The translations under genes and the position numbers were made by a program. Positions 9,492 to 23,409 of a stretch of 64,000 nucleotides of DNA are shown here, piece by piece (the first letter of the stretch is position 1; each line of letters opens with the position of its first letter). The notes beneath the pieces are model-generated. The model saw only the letters and a list, made by a program, of their open reading frames with translations, was not told where the DNA came from and searched no databases. The DNA comes from Phytophthora sp. 'mugwort'. Its lineage: Eukaryota; Oomycota; Peronosporomycetes; Peronosporales; Peronosporaceae. The stretch covers positions 5,890,001 through 5,954,000 of the forward strand of contig JAUCEF010000005.1 of NCBI GenBank assembly GCA_033558025.1, given 5' to 3'.

Positions 9492-12400
9492 CTACTCGGA
9501 AAACAACTCAGCTAAACGCTCGGAAAGTGGGCGCTTTGACTGCGATAAACGCCGAAGCGACCGCCTACAATGTCTCGAAGATGGCCGGACCTTCTCGATT
9601 GGCAGGAGTCGGGGCAGTAGGAGACAGACTGCGCGGAGTCGGCTCGTTTGGATCGACATCCTCTCCCACACGAGATTAAACTCAGAATCGAACTCGACGG
9701 TGGCAAACACCGGGAACTCAGGATGTAGCGGTTGGAAACATTGGTTGAAAGGGTGCGATGACGGCATGCGTAACCACCATACGCGACCAGACTCCTCACG
9801 GTCAACTTCGGCAATACTTTCCTTCCAGTCCGCGCTTGCTGGAAACCCTCCCATATTAGTCGCCGGAGTAAATGAGACAAATGGGTCGAAAAATAATTCT
9901 GAATCCAGAGTCGGCGCGGGTTCAGCTGAGCCGCGCGCAGTAAAACCACTGGGCAAAGCTTGATACAGTTCCTTGAGAATAGGCCGAAGGCTGTCCGCAC
10001 GATGTTTCCGTTCCTTGCTATACTTGAACCAAAGCTGGAGAATGAGCTGGAGCTCGCTGAGTGGGACGCCAGGATGCAAATCTGGGTGCAAACCCAAGAC
10101 ACTTGAATCCACTATCCAGTGCAGACGCTCCCAGAGAGCAATGAAATACCGGACCCAGTCAGTCTCTTCCCCCCGTAATTTGCGCCATCATTGAGCAATG
10201 ATCTCCACCGGTGAAGCTGGCTGGTATCCTGACCCTCGCACTCGAGTAATCACCGATGGAGACATGAAGAAAGGCCCAGCTGGGAGCTTCGACATCAAAC
10301 AGCAACATGAATGTTGACGAGATTGAATATCGCCGTAAGTCGCAATACCTTCCAAGGAGGAAGGAGTCGGGCAGACCTAACGCTTCCCGTCGATGACCTC
10401 CATCTTGATTGCCACCCAACACGACGAGAAAATTTTCTCCCAACAATGAGCTGATCCGGGGTGGAAGAACGGAGGATTCAACCAGGTCTTCACTTGTTCG
10501 GTCACACGTTTGTCACGGGCTACCACTTGAGCAGCTCGCGTCCTCAGCTGAGTCATCCGTAACGCCAAAGGTCCAGAAGGCGATGGAGCGGACTCGGTAG
10601 AGGAAGTTGTCGAACTCTTGACTTGGTTGGATTTACTTGAGATAGCTGAGCTCGAACTGGGCGATACCTTCTTTCGACCTAATTTAGTTGTCGACGGCTT
10701 GGCAGAAGTCAGCTCCGCAGACGTAGTGTTCGGAGAAGCCAAGCTTATAGAAGTCGGCTTCTTTGTTGACAATCTTTTTGACGCTGAGCGTTTGGAAGCT
10801 GACTTCTTAGACGCGGATTTCTTGGCCACCGAAGGAGAAAGAGCTGCGTTCGTAGAAACTGGAGACACCAGAGCTGACTTCTCAGATGCAGACCCTTGGG
10901 AGGCTGACTTCGACAGTATGGGTCCGTGTTAGCTGACTATAGAGACGCCACCTTCGGGGAAGCCAAGTTCTTGGAAACAGAGCTGGATCTGCGTGGGGAG
11001 AGATCTGCAGACATTGCATTCTGGAGAACAGTAGGAGAAGATGTGACCAGAACATCATTGCCAGCGGAGTCGTGTCGAAGTCGCTTGGGAGTTGGTTGAG
11101 AAGGCGATGGGCGGAGACGTTTACCAGCTCCTTGACCTCGCGGAGAAGAGCTGGATGGAGTATCCGAAGTCAACTGAGGAAGGACTGATGACTGGGTTGA
11201 TACTGGCGGGATAGCTGGAGGATCCTTCTCTTCCTTGCTCGAATCAGCATCGTCATTGTTGTCTTCGGAGTTAAATATCTGGATGAAGAGGTCCTTGGGT
11301 GGCCGCGAAGGACGACTAATCTCCTCCTGCTCAACATCAGGAGAGCTGACATCAAGAGGAAGGGAAGCTGGTTCACTAGATACAGTCACATCTTTGTGCG
11401 GGAGTTCCAGCCAACTTGACCTTCACAGGTCCCAAAGCCAAGGTATCAGATGTCTCGAAGTCCTCAAGTTGGACTCGGCTAATAGCCCTTGCAGTAGCCG
11501 ATGCAGCTCGAGACGAAAGACACAGGGGCGATGGGATAGCGACCTTCGCGTTCATCGGTGAAGAAACAACTTTCTTCGACTTCTTCTTGGAATGAGGTTC
11601 CTTGGTCTTCCCTGGGTGCGTAGCCGAGATGATACCAGCCGAGGCAAACGGAGTCGGAGATCAAGACTCAGCTACCGAAGCAACTAGCCGAGATGATGCT
11701 GCAGGAGAACAGGAAGAACTTGGCGGTGGGACCGGGTCCGCCGAGCAGCGAAGTCAGCGCAACAGCCGCAGATTCCGTACTGGATAACACAGTCGAACTC
11801 GAGGGATAACTGGATGCAGTCGGCTGAAGCGTGACCGACGAGGGTACGGAAGGAAGAGTCACTGGGACGAGGGATCCCGGCGGTAACGACTCTCTGGGAC
11901 TCGGTGACGTTGATCCATGGGGGTTGGAGTCGGCTTCAGGGTTAACACCTTGATGCGTGGAGGAGGAGGCAGATCCAAAGCACGCGCTACCGAATCGATT
12001 GTCCAACTGAAAGAGGAAGAGATGAACTTGAACTCGACGAAGAGTCGGGTGGAAGTATTGAGTGGGAATCAGACTGAGATGCAGCGACAGATCTCGGATG
12101 AGGTGAAGAGGCAAAAACCGGAGGAGGACTCGACCGAGCAGCAATTTGCAAGGTAACCTCACGAGGTTCATCTGACTGCACCAGGGCGATCTCAGGCCAG
12201 TGGGCTTCGAGAAGTCGACTCAGACTGGCGTTCAAGCTGAGATCGCTAGGAGTCAGACCAGAAGCATCAAGACTTGCCATCGCCACCTCAGGATCCGCTG
12301 CCGATATTCGGCCGTGATGGCGGAGGATGTTCTTGAGGCGGGTAATCGTACGCTTCTGCTCCTGAGTCGTCTCACGTGCCAACCGAAGACTCAACTCATC

Positions 12401-12880
12401 GCTGCCGGAGGTCACAACAAATTGACTGCCTCTTGAAAACGCCGGAAATAAGTATCCGACAAAGCCTTCAAGGCATTGTAAGACACAGTACGTTCCGTAA
12501 GCTGATCGGCAAGGCGTTGGGCATCCGTGTTTCGATCCTCGATCAAGCGATAGAGCCCGTCCACATGTTCTTGGATGGCGTCAGTATGGAAATTCGCCAA
12601 CCGAGTTGATTCCCTCTTCTCCATCTCCAGTCGACAGATGGTGGAACGAAAGGAGGTCAACAGAGTAGTGTTCATGCTGGACGATTGTTTTCCACTTGTC
12701 TCGCTCACGAATCACCGCCGCCAATTTTGCTTCTAGCCGAGCCGATGACACTAAAGCTGTCTCCAACCTCCGACTTAGGGCTCCATTTTTGCGGTGCAGC
12801 CGAGTCACGCCATGCCGAAGCTGAGTTAGCTCTTCACAAGAACTCGGCTGAGTGGAAGAACCAACTTGGAGCAATGACAA
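9492..12880 (-). pseudogene. Decayed coiled-coil, Ser/Pro-rich repeat-associated ORF
   Basis: At least eight minus-strand open stretches in all three frames line up in order from 12880 down to 9492 as one broken protein of roughly 1000 residues. The N-terminal part (12880-12000) is rich in Leu/Glu/Arg heptads, for example LRHGVTRLHRKNGALSRRLE and LARETTQEQKRTITRLKNIL, and is probably coiled coil. The middle (12000-10400) is low-complexity Ser/Pro/Lys, including SASKKSASKRSASKR. The C-terminal part (10112-9492) is a denser block containing LHPDLHPGVPLSELQLIL. I do not recognise the family. Its place beside retroelements suggests a repeat-borne gene. Multiple frameshifts argue against function. 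Confidence 0.45.
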
Positions 12881-12954
12881 CCCATCTCAGCTGGCGAACG
12901 GGCCGCTAAGAGATTACTTCGGTGACGCCAATTATCAGGAATTGGATGCCGAAG

Positions 12955-15900
12955 GAGAGTAGCCCACGGCTTTCCGGTAAGGCACGCCTGCCATGCTGTC
13001 ATCATGCTTGCACCCGCCGTCGCACATAGCCTTGGTCAGCTTGAGTCCGGGGTCCTGCGGCGTTTTCACGGGCTTGCTGTTCTCCATGCTGAACTTGCTC
13101 AGGATGCTCCGCGCGAACTTGGTCTGCCGCATCGTCACCTCACCAGCCTTGATGTCTTGCTTGATCTCCATTCCGAGAAAGTAGCTCAGCTTGCCTAGGT
13201 CCGTCATCTCGAACCGCTTGCTTAGTGCGCTCTTGGTCGCCTTGAGCATGTCGTCATCACTGCTCGCAATCACCAGGTCGTCCACGTACAGCACCACGAG
13301 CACCATGCTGTCGCCGTTGCGCTTGACGTAGACGCAGTGGTCGGTCTCGCACTTGTCGAAGTCCAGCTTGAGCATGAAGTCGTCGATGGTGTGGTTCCAC
13401 ATGCGCGGCGACTACTTGAGACCGTAGAGCGCGCGCTTGAGCTTGCACACATGATCCGGGCGTCCTTCGCTTATGTATCCGTCCGGCTGCTGCATATAGA
13501 TGTCTTCATCCAGGACGCCGTTAAGAAAGGCTGTCTTAACGTCCACCTGGTGCAGCTTGAGCCCGTACTTGGCAGCCATCGCTAGCACGATTCGGATGGA
13601 CGTGAACTTGGCCACGGGCGCGAAGGTCTCGTCGTAGTCGATGCTGTGCTTCTGCGAGAAGCCCTTAGCCACCAGGCGCGCCTTGTTTAGTTCGATCTCG
13701 CCGGCTTGTTCTCCTTCACGCGAAAGACCCATCGACAGCCGATGGCCTTGCGTCCCTTGGGCAGCGGTACCACGTCCCATGTGTCGTTCTTGCGCAGCGA
13801 GTCGTACTCCGAGTCGCAGGCCTCCTTCCATTTGCGTGCGTCGCTGGATTCCATCGCCGACTTGAACGTGGTCGGCATTTCTCCCACTGAATCCACGACG
13901 TACGCCGCCTCGAAGCTCTTGTCGTTGTCTCGAGCCATGGCAGACATCTCATCCAGGCCTTGGCGTCGATTCTCTGACGCGTATCGCTTGGCACTCGGGG
14001 TCTCCACCGCTTCCTCCAGCGACTGTGTCCGCGGGTGTCTCTTGCTGCCGGGCAAGAATTCATCATCCCGCGCAGTCTCTTCATCTTCGTCGTCCGATGC
14101 CGACTGTTCATCTTTGTCCGTGGTGCCTTCTTCCGCATCTTGAAGGTCCACCAGCGCCTCCTTGGGTTTGTAGTCGCGTCTTCCACCGTCGAAGACGTCT
14201 TCCATGAACTGTGCATCGCGGCTCACCAGCACGCGACCACTCTCGATCTCCTCGAACCGATACGCTTTCTCGTGGTCCGAGTACCCCAGGAACCTGCATC
14301 GCACCGATCGCGCATCCAGCTTGGTTCGCTTCTCTTTCGCCACATGCACGTAGGCGTGGCAACCGAAGACTTTGAGGTTGGCCAGCAATGGTTTCTTGGC
14401 AGTCCACAGCTCGTACGGAGACTTATCGTTGTCAAGCGCATGTGTCGGACAGCGGTTGCGCAGGAACATAGCCGTCATGACTGCTTCGCCCCAGTATGCC
14501 TTGGACAGACTCGCGTGCTCCAGCATGCACCGCGCGCATTCAACTAGCGTCCGGTTCATGCGCTCCGCGATTCCGTTGAGCTGCGGCGTGTATGGCGGCG
14601 TGAACTTCTGCACGATGCCGCGCTTGCTGCAAAACTTGGCCATTTTGTCGGATTTGTACTCACCACCGTTGTCACTGCGAAGCTCCTTGACGCGCTTGCC
14701 GGTCTGTGTCTCCGCAAACGCCACAAAGTGCGCGAACTTGTCGGCCACCTCCCACTTGTTCTTTACCAGGTACACCACGCAGTAGCGCGACTTGTCGTCG
14801 ATAAAGGTGACGAAGTAGCGCTTGCCGCCAAACGTCGGCGTGCGCATGGGCCCGCATACGTCACTGTGCACTACCTCCAGTAGTTCATTGGCACGCTTGG
14901 GCGATGTCGATTCGAAACTCAATCGCGTCTGCTTGCCGAGCGCGCATCCGTCGCACGTCTCCCACTTGCTCGCGGACCCGAGGTCAATGCCGACGCTGAG
15001 CTTCTTCTTGACGATGGCGTCGAGCCCAGCGTGACCGATGTGGCCTAGTCGAAGGTGCCAGAGGTACGACTTGGTGTCCCCTTGGCTCCCGTTCGGACTC
15101 GCCGAATTCGCTTCGTCCAGGCGCACGGGCGTCATGCACAGCTTGAACAGCTTGCCGTCACGCGCACCTATCGTGCACTTCATCCCCTTCAGCGCGATGA
15201 AGCATCCGTCGCTGTCGAAGGTCACTGATCCGACGTCCTTGGTGAAGCGCCCGATCGAGAAGAGGTTGCGCGTTAGCTTGGGAATGTGCCACACGTTCGT
15301 GAGCACACCCTTCTTGATGCCACGAGGCGTCTTCATCTCCATCACAATGTCGCCGCTGCCGATCGCTTGAACCACACCGTCGTCTGCGAGACGCACGTCG
15401 ACCGGAGTGAAGGCCTTGTAGTTTCTCATGAACTTCTTGGAGTGCGCCATGTGCTGCGTCGCACCCGAGTCGACCAGCCATGTGCCACTCGCCGACGCTG
15501 CCATGGCCGCATCGCCATCGCCGTCGACGAAGAAGAGATAGTCGCCGGAGTCGTCCTCACGCGCGACGTTGGCACGCTGCGAGCGCTGCCGTTCCGTGTT
15601 GTCATGGATCCGCGAGGGACACTCCGCGATCCAATGTCCATGCTTGCCGCAGTTGTGGCACGCACCGTTCTTCTTCGACGGTCGGCCCTTATGCTTGTTG
15701 TCCCTCATCATGAACGCCTGGCCAGGCGCGGCGCCATCTCCATCGCCACCCTGCTCCTTACGCTTCATGTCTTCATGTAGCAGCCGAGACGTCACCAGCT
15801 CCCACGTCAGCGTGTCGGATCTTGACTCCAACGCCGTGATCAGGAACTGATACGACTCGCTCAGGCTCCCGAGAAGCGTGATCACCAAGTCGTCCTCGCT

Positions 15901-16001
15901 GACCGGAGCGCCGACCGCGTCGAGCTGTTCCGCCAGAGTCTTGAGCTTGTTGATGTGTTGAAGCACATCATCACCTTCCTCCATCATGAGCGTGAAGAAA
16001 C
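12955..16001 (-). pseudogene. Copia family A fragment S (gag-pol, truncated both ends)
   Basis: Nearly identical to the intact family A element U, from mid-gag (FFTLMMEEGDD at 16001) to reverse transcriptase (...GVPYRKAVG at about 12958). There the match stops abruptly against the decayed region. The CCHC knuckle (CHNCGKHGHWIAEC), protease DSGATQHM, integrase and the YVDDLVIAS box of RT are recognisable. Damage relative to U: one G lost near 13706, shifting the frame after RVKEN; a TAG at 13414-13412 where U has Gln; and loss of RNase H. The 5' part is cut by the LTR starting at 16002. GAAAC at 15997-16001 is probably one copy of the target duplication. Confidence 0.85.
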
Positions 16002-16351
16002 TGATGAAAGGTATGGATCTTGGACACGAAGCTTGTACGAAGCGGAGGGAGGGACGTCGCAGACGGCGGGACCGGAGCGAAGGCACTTGAGGGGTAGAAT
16101 GAAGATTCGAAAGTGATTGAATTGTTGGAGCTTACACCCTACTGTTATAGACACGCGACCCTGCGTCCTATCACCTAGTGCATCTAATCAACCATCACTC
16201 ACCGGTGTTCGTCCAATCATCCTACTCGTCTAATCATCGGTGGCGTAAACAACTTACCGTAATCACCATAATCAACGTGGGTTCGGATTGGACCGGTTCG
16301 GGTTAACCGGTTCACGGCTAATAACTGATACCAAACCGGTAACCGTCAATA
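16002..16351 (-). repeat. 3' LTR of copia family B element Z
   Basis: In minus orientation it starts TATTGACGG and ends ACCTTTCATCA, about 350 bp. It is the second LTR subtype, shared with Y (53229) and Y' (55513). A purine tract (GAGGGGGCG) sits between the pol stop and the LTR, as expected for a polypurine tract. Confidence 0.8.
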
Positions 16352-16358
16352 CGCCCCC

Positions 16359-19300
16359 TCAATGCGAAGTCCCACGAATGCCGAGAGCCGCCGTCAGATC
16401 CGTATGGCGTGGTCCCGCGAGAGCCTTCGTCATGATGTCCGCTAGCATCACAGAAGTCTCGCAGTACTCGAGCTTGACTTCACCGCGCTTCACTTCATCG
16501 CGGATGTGGTGGTACTTGATGTCGATGTGCTTGGCGCGACCGTGGTTTACTGGGTTCTTCGTCATCTTGATGCACGACTGGTTGTCTTCGCGGATCATGA
16601 GCTCGGGTCCAGTCTCATTAGCGGCCGCCAGAATTTCGCGCAGCAGGCGATGAATCCACTTGCCCTCTTGGATCGCCAGACTGAGTGCGATGTACTCCGT
16701 CTCACTCGTAGACAGCGAAACACTTGACTGCTTCTTGCTTCCCCAGCTCACTGGTGCACCCATTAGCATGAACGTGTAGCCGGAAGTCGACTTGCGGTCC
16801 GCGAGGTCGCCAGCCCAGTCCGCGTCCGAGTACCCGCGAAAGTCGATGTTGTCACCCGGCTTGAAGCAGATCCCATGCGTCTTGGTGCCTTGCAGGTAGC
16901 GAAAGATACGCTTGACCGCAACCCAGTGTTCTTCTTGAGGGTTCTCCATGAAGCGCGACGCATAGCCAACGGCGTACGCGATGTCCGGGCGCGTGGCAGT
17001 CATCAAGTGCATCAGAGCACCAACAGCTTCGCGAAACGGAGCGTTCACCTTGGTCGCTGCGTCACTTGAAATCAGTCGAGTGCTTATGTCGACGGGACTC
17101 ACCACGGCCTTGCACTCGTCCATACCAAAACGCTTGAGAATGTCATCCACATAGCGGCGCTGACACATCGTCACGCTGCCGTCCGGGCCGTCCACCAATT
17201 CGATCCCAAGAACGAACGCGCACTTGCCGCTGTCGGTCATCTCGAAGCGTGTCTTGAGGTCGGTCTTCGTGCGTGAGATCAGTTCGGGTGAACTTCCGGT
17301 AATCAGCACGTCATCCACGTAGACCAGCACTAGCACGCAGTGACCGTCAACGATCTTGATGTAGAGGCACGGGTCGAACGCCGATACTTGAAAGCCGATG
17401 GAGCACACGAACTCGTCGAAGGTCTCGTTCCACACGCGCGAAGCTTGCTTGAGACCGTAGATCGCCTTGACCAGTTCCAGGCAGTCGAAGTCATCGTCCA
17501 GCTCGACCCCTTCTGGCACCACGCAGTACACGACTTCCTTCATGATGCCGTACAGAAATGCCGTTACCACGTCGAGTTGGTCGAGGGGCCAGCCAAAATA
17601 CTTGGCAATCGCGATGATCATGCGCAGCGTCACGTACTTGACCACGGGCGAGAACGTCTCCGTGTAGTCGATGCCGTACTTCTGCTTGAACCCCTTGGCC
17701 ACGAGGCGCGCCTTGTACTTCTCGATCGATCCGTCCGCTTTGCGCTTGATCTTGAACACCCACTTGGTGCCGATGGCGCGTTGTCCGTTAGGCAACTTGG
17801 CAGCACGAAACACACCACGAAGTCGCATCGATTCGAGCTCAGCACGAATCGCCTTGCGCCAGTGCACTTGGTCGGGGCCGTTCACCGCTTCTTGGAATGT
17901 CGTCGGCTCCGATAGATCGCCTGTTTCGACGGCATTGGCACTTGCACGCCAAAAAACTGGTGGAGTCGATTCTTCATCTTGGTCTCCAGACTTTTCTTCT
18001 TCGTCTGCGTCTGCTCGGTGCGGAGGGGAGTAGTTCGGCGCACTTGCTTCTTCCAGTCCAGGTCGATGACGCACAGCTCGCGGTTTTCTGGCAGCTTCAT
18101 CTTCGTCACTCGGGCGGCTCTTGCGCTTCCCTGCCTGCGTGTACTCCGTCTGGCGGAAACCATCATTGTCGATGTCGAGCGAGTCGAAGTCCAGGTCGTC
18201 GACATCTTCATCGGAAATCGTCGGTGAACATCCAAAGGTCGACTCATCGAAGTTGACATCGCGACTGATAACCACCTGCCCCGCCTCGATGTCATAAAGT
18301 CGATACGCCTTGGACACTTCTTCGTAACCCAGGAACAGTCCAGCGCGAGCCTTGGGATCCCACTTGAACCGCTTCTCCTTCGGAGTCAGAATGTACGTCC
18401 GACAGCCGAACACACGCATGTGCTTCACACTCGGCTTGGAGTTGTAAACGATCTCGAACGGAGTCTTGTGCTCGATCTTGGGTGACGGCAGACGATTCTT
18501 CACGTAGATGGCTGTCATCGCCGCCTCAGCCCAGAAACACTTGTCCAGCTTGGCGTGGTGCAACATGCTGCGGCCGATCGTGACGATAGTTCGGATGGCT
18601 CGCTCTGCCGTGCCGTTCGTCTGGTGCGCGTACGGAACCGTGGTTTGCTGCTCGATGCCTTCGTCTTCGTAGAAGTCGTTGAGCGAGTTGGTCGCAAACT
18701 CACGAGCTCTGTCGTGCCGCACAAACTTGACCTTCTTGCCGAACTGCGTCTGCACCTTCATGATGTATGTCTTGATGCAGTCTTCACTCTCCGACTTGGC
18801 ACGCAGACAGAAACCCTTCATGCATCCGCTGGCTTCGTCCACGATCAGGAGCAGGTACTTGCTGCCGCCAAGCGAGTTTTCCTCCATGGGTCCGCAGATG
18901 TCGAAGTGGAGCAGCTCAAATGTGTCGTAGCGACGCTTGTCACGGTTGCTTGGGAATGGTTTTTGGACCATTTTGCCTTGCTGGCAACCACGACACAGAC
19001 TTGGTCCGCTCGACTTGAAAGGTGCCTTCGCGTCCTTGATCATGTGGTTGTCGACCATCTTGCGAAGCACCTCAACCGGAGCGTGACCCATGCGCGCGTG
19101 CAGGTCGACAGTCTTGCCACTCGTCGCCGCATTCGCCGATCGCTGAGGCGTCTGAAGCCAGTAGAGTCCATCCATGAGGTTTGCCGTCGCCACCACTTGC
19201 TTGGAGCCTTTGTGCGCAATCTGCATCTTGGTGCCGTCGAAAACCACTTGAAACTTGTCACTTTTGTTGATCTGCGGTACCGAAAGCAGATTCTTGCTCA

Positions 19301-19412
19301 TGCTTGGCACGTACAGCGCGTTCTTGATCTCGATCTCGCGCTCGTCGCCATTGGGCAGAACCACTTGTTCCACGATGGTCCCCACACCCATGATGGCCGC
19401 CTTGTTGCCGTC
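16359..19412 (-). pseudogene. Copia family B element Z, pol fragment (5'-truncated)
   Basis: An open pol frame from the end of the protease region (DGNKAAI) through the GAG-pre-integrase zinc region ([15 protein letters not shown]...CRGCQQGK), integrase ([15 protein letters not shown]), reverse transcriptase ([10 protein letters not shown]) and RNase H ([24 protein letters not shown]) to the stop at 16359. Gag and the protease active site are missing because element W inserted at 19413, with CCGTC at 19408-19412 as the probable target sequence. Integrase reads RHDRAREF where siblings have RHDGAREF, a change next to the second catalytic Asp. The open frame runs on into W's LTR to 19499, which is a chance fusion. 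Confidence 0.85.
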
Positions 19413-19755
19413 TGATAAAGGTGTTGAGGTCTTGAAGCGAAGCTTGAACGGAGCGAAGGGAGTTCTGCACTTGGGTGCGAGGACCGGAGTGAAGACCACT
19501 TGAGCTGAAGAAGGAAGATTCGAAAGTGATTGATTTATCGGAGCTTACACTACCTAGTCTACCACATAGATATGCAGCCCTGCATCCAATCATTTGGTGC
19601 ATCCAATCACCAACACTCCGCACTCGTCCAATCATCCTACTCGTCTAATCATCGGTTGCGTAAACAACGTACCGTAAACATCGCGGGATCGTGTTGGACC
19701 GGTTCGGGTTAACCGGTTACTGGTACACAGTACCAAAACCCGGCAACCCTCAATA
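19413..19755 (-). repeat. 3' LTR of copia family B element W
   Basis: 343 bp, minus orientation, starting TATTGAGGG and ending CACCTTTATCA. This is the same subtype and length as the LTRs of X and X', with a few substitutions. Confidence 0.85.
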
Positions 19756-19762
19756 CGCCCCC

Positions 19763-22700
19763 TCAATGCGAACACGCGTGGATTCCGAGGAATGCCGTCA
19801 GATCCATGTGGCGCGGTCCTGGCAGCGCCTTGGTCATGATGTCCGCGAGTATGATTGAAGTCTCACAATACTCGAGCTTGACTTCGCCGCGCTTGACCTC
19901 ATCACGGATGTGATGGTACTTGATGTCGATGTGCTTGGCGCGACCATGGTTCACTGGGTTCTTCGTCATCTTGATGCACGACTGGTTGTCTTCGAGGATC
20001 TTGAGCTCTGGCCCCGATTCGTTCGCTGCCGTCAAAATCTCGCACAACAGGCGATGAATCCACTTGCCTTCTTGGATCGCCAGACTGAGCGCGATGTATT
20101 CCGCCTCGCTCGTTGATAGCGACACACTTGACTGTTTCTTGCTTCCCCAGCTCACTGGTGCACCCATTAGCATGAACGTGTAGCCGGAAGTCGACTTGCG
20201 GTCCGCGAGGTCGCCAGCCCAGTCCGCGTCCGAGTACCCGCGAAAGTCGATGTTGTCACCCGGCTTGAAGCAGATCCCATGCGTCTTGGTGCCTTGCAGG
20301 TAGCGAAAGATACGCTTGACCGCAACCCAGTGTTCTTCTTGAGGGTTCTCCATGAAGCGCGACACATATCCCACGGCGAAAGCGATATCTGGTCGCGTCG
20401 CAGTCATCAAGTGCATGAGTGCACCCACAGCTTCACGAAAGGGAACGTTGATCTTGGTCGGCGCGTTGCTTGGAACCAGTCGAGTGCTCATGTCTACCGG
20501 ACTCACCACAGCCTTGCACTCATCCATGCCGAAACGCTTGAGAATGTCGTCCACGTAGCGCCGTTGGCACATTGTTACACTGCCGTCAGCGTTGTCGACC
20601 AGCTCGATACCCAAGACAAAGGCACACTTCCCGCTGTCGGTCATCTCAAAACGTGTCTTCAGGTCACTCTTGGTGCGTGCGATCAGTTCGGCCGAACTTC
20701 CGGTTACTAATACATCGTCCACGTACACCAGCAACAGAACGCAGTGACCATCGACAACCTTGATGTAGAGGCACGGATCGTAGGCCGAAACTTGAAAACC
20801 GATGGAGCACACGAACTCGTCGAAGATCTCGTTCCACACGCGCGAAGCTTGCTTGAGACCGTAGATCGCCTTGACCAGTTCCAGGCAGTTGAAGTCATCG
20901 TCCAGCTCGACCCCTTCTGGCACCACGCAGTACACGACTTCCTTCATGATGCCGTACAGAAATGCCGTTACCACGTCGAGTTGGTCCAGAGGCCAGTCGA
21001 AATACTTGGCGATCGCGATGACCATGCGCAGCGTCACGTACTTGACCACGGGCGAGAACGTCTCCGTGTAGTCGATGCCGTACTTCTGCTTGAAACCCTT
21101 GGCCACCAGGCGCGCCTTGTACTTCTCGATCGATCCGTCGGCTTTGCGCTTGATCTTGAACACCCACTTGGTACCGATGGCGCGTTGTCCGCTGGGCAAC
21201 TTGGCAGCACGAAACACACCACGAAGTCGCATCGACTTGAGTTCCGCACGAACAGCCTTGCGCCAATGCACTTGATCAGGTCCGTTCACCGCGTCTTGGA
21301 ATGTCGTCGGCTCAGACAACTCGCCGGCTTCCACTGAGTTGGCACTTGCTCGCCAAAATACGGGAGGAGTGGAATCGTCTTCTTCGTTGTCTTGAGCATC
21401 CTTCTCTTCTTCGTCAGGTAGTCCAGGTTCCATTCGAACACTCGCTCGGCGTTTGGCTTGCCGCCCAAACAAGGTGACAGGAGCGCTTGCTTCTTCCAAA
21501 CCAGTCGCACGGCGAACAGGACGCGAGTTCACTGACATGGTATCCGCATCACTTGGTCGAGTCTTGCGCTTCCCCGCCTGCTTGAATTCGGTCGGACCCG
21601 CCGAGTCATCATCACCAATCTCGAGCGAGTCGAAGTCCAGGTTCATATCTTCGTCGTCATTACTTGAGATCGCTTCTCCTTCGGGGTCAGGACGTACGTC
21701 CGACATCCAAACACACGCATGTGCTTCACACTTGGCTTGAGCTTGTATACAATCTCGAACGGAGTCTTGTTTTCGACCTTGGGCGACGGCAAGCGGTTCT
21801 TGACATAAATTGCAGCCATCGCTGCTTCGCCCCAAAAACACTTGTCCAGCTTTGCATGATGCAGCATGCTGCGACCAATCGTAACGATGGTCCGAATAGC
21901 TCTCTCTGCCGTGCCGTTGGTTTGGTGCGCGTACGGAACCGTGGTCTGCTGCTCGATGCCTTGATCTTCGTAGAAGGCCTTGAGCGAATTAGTAGCAAAC
22001 TCACGGGCTCCGTCGTGGCGCACGAACTTGATACGTTTGCCGAACTGCGTCTGCACCTTCATGATGTAGGTCTTGAGGCATTCTTCGCTCTCCGACTTGG
22101 CACTTAAGCAGAAACCCTTCATGCATCCGCTGGCTTCGTCCACTATGAGCAGCAAATATTTGCTGCCACCCAGTGACTCTTGTTCCATGGGGCCGCAGAT
22201 GTCGAAGTGGAGTAGCTCAAATACGTCGTAGTGACGCCTGTCGCGGTTGCTTGGGAACGGTTTTTGGACCATCTTCCCTTGCTGACATCCGCGACATATG
22301 CTTGGTCCACTCGACTGTGATGGTGTTTTCGCGTCCTTGATCATGCCACTGCTGACCATTTTGCGCAGCACGTCGATCGGTGCGTGGCCCATCCGCGCGT
22401 GTAGATCCACGTTGCGCGTTGACGTCGCCGCATTCACCGAATGTTGTGGTATGCGTAGCCAGTAGAGACCGTCGACGAGGTCAGCCGTTGCCACCACTTG
22501 CTTCGAGCCCTTCCGCGCGACATGCATGCTCGCACCGTCGAACACCACTTGAAACTTGCCACTCTTGTTAATCTGCGGCACCGAAAGCAGATTCTTGTTC
22601 ATCTTCGGCACGTACAGCGCGTCCTTGATTTCGATGTCGCGCTCGTCGCCGTTGGGCAGAACCACTCGTTCGATGATAGTTCCCACACCCTTAATCTCGG

Positions 22701-23409
22701 CCTTGTTTCCGTCCGCTACCGATAGTTCGCCTTCGTCTTGCTCATTCAGCGTGGCGAACTTGGTCTTGTCATTGCAAATGTGGTGCGTTGCGCCGCTGTC
22801 GACCGCCCACATCCCGGGCATATCCTTGCCCGTCGATTTTCCGCATTCCAACGAAACCGCAAACGCGACACGGTCGTAGTCGTAGTCGTCGTTGCGCCAC
22901 TGAACATGGTTTGCTCCGCGTCTACGGCCGTTGCCGCCGCGTCTTGGCCCTCGGTTCTCGTCCTTCTGCTTGGTCCAGCACTTGTCAATGACATGCCCCA
23001 ATTTTCCGCAGTACGTGCACTGACGAGATTCTCGCTCGGCACTGAACGCCTTGGCCGCGTCTTCAGTTTTCACCGTCGCCGTCTTCTCGCCCTGCCGCTT
23101 GATATGCTCGTTCGTGAGCACCTTCACGACGTCTTGCGTCTTCAGCTCCGCGCTACTCATCTCCAAGTTCAGTACGACGTTCTCGTAGCTCTTGGGGAGA
23201 CTGCGCAGCAAGCAGATCGCCACGTCCTCGTCCTCCATCTTGGCGCCGATGCTACTGAGCTTGGCGCTGATGTTCAGGACATCATTGCAATGATGCAACA
23301 CATTGCCGCCTTCCGACATCTCCATGCTGAAGAGCTGTCGCTTCAGGTAGATGCGACCAGCCTTCTGCGATCCACTGTACAGCGTCTTCAAGCGCGTCCA
23401 CGCGATCCA
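19763..23409 (-). pseudogene. Copia family B element W gag-pol (5'-truncated, internal deletion)
   Basis: Gag begins at [15 protein letters not shown] (23409), so about the first 95 residues are lost to the insertion of V. The CCHC knuckle [14 protein letters not shown], protease [14 protein letters not shown] and integrase are open down to PKEKR near 21665. The next recognisable text is [12 protein letters not shown] in another frame. Compared with X, about 55 codons are deleted there ([18 protein letters not shown]... is missing) and the frame is shifted. RT ([10 protein letters not shown]) and RNase H are then open to the stop at 19763. This copy cannot make a full polyprotein. Confidence 0.85.

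Noticed and set aside
19413..19499. N-terminal extension [11 protein letters not shown]... of Z (and the same text before other pol frames)
   Set aside because: It is translated LTR sequence of the neighbouring insertion, not part of the protein.
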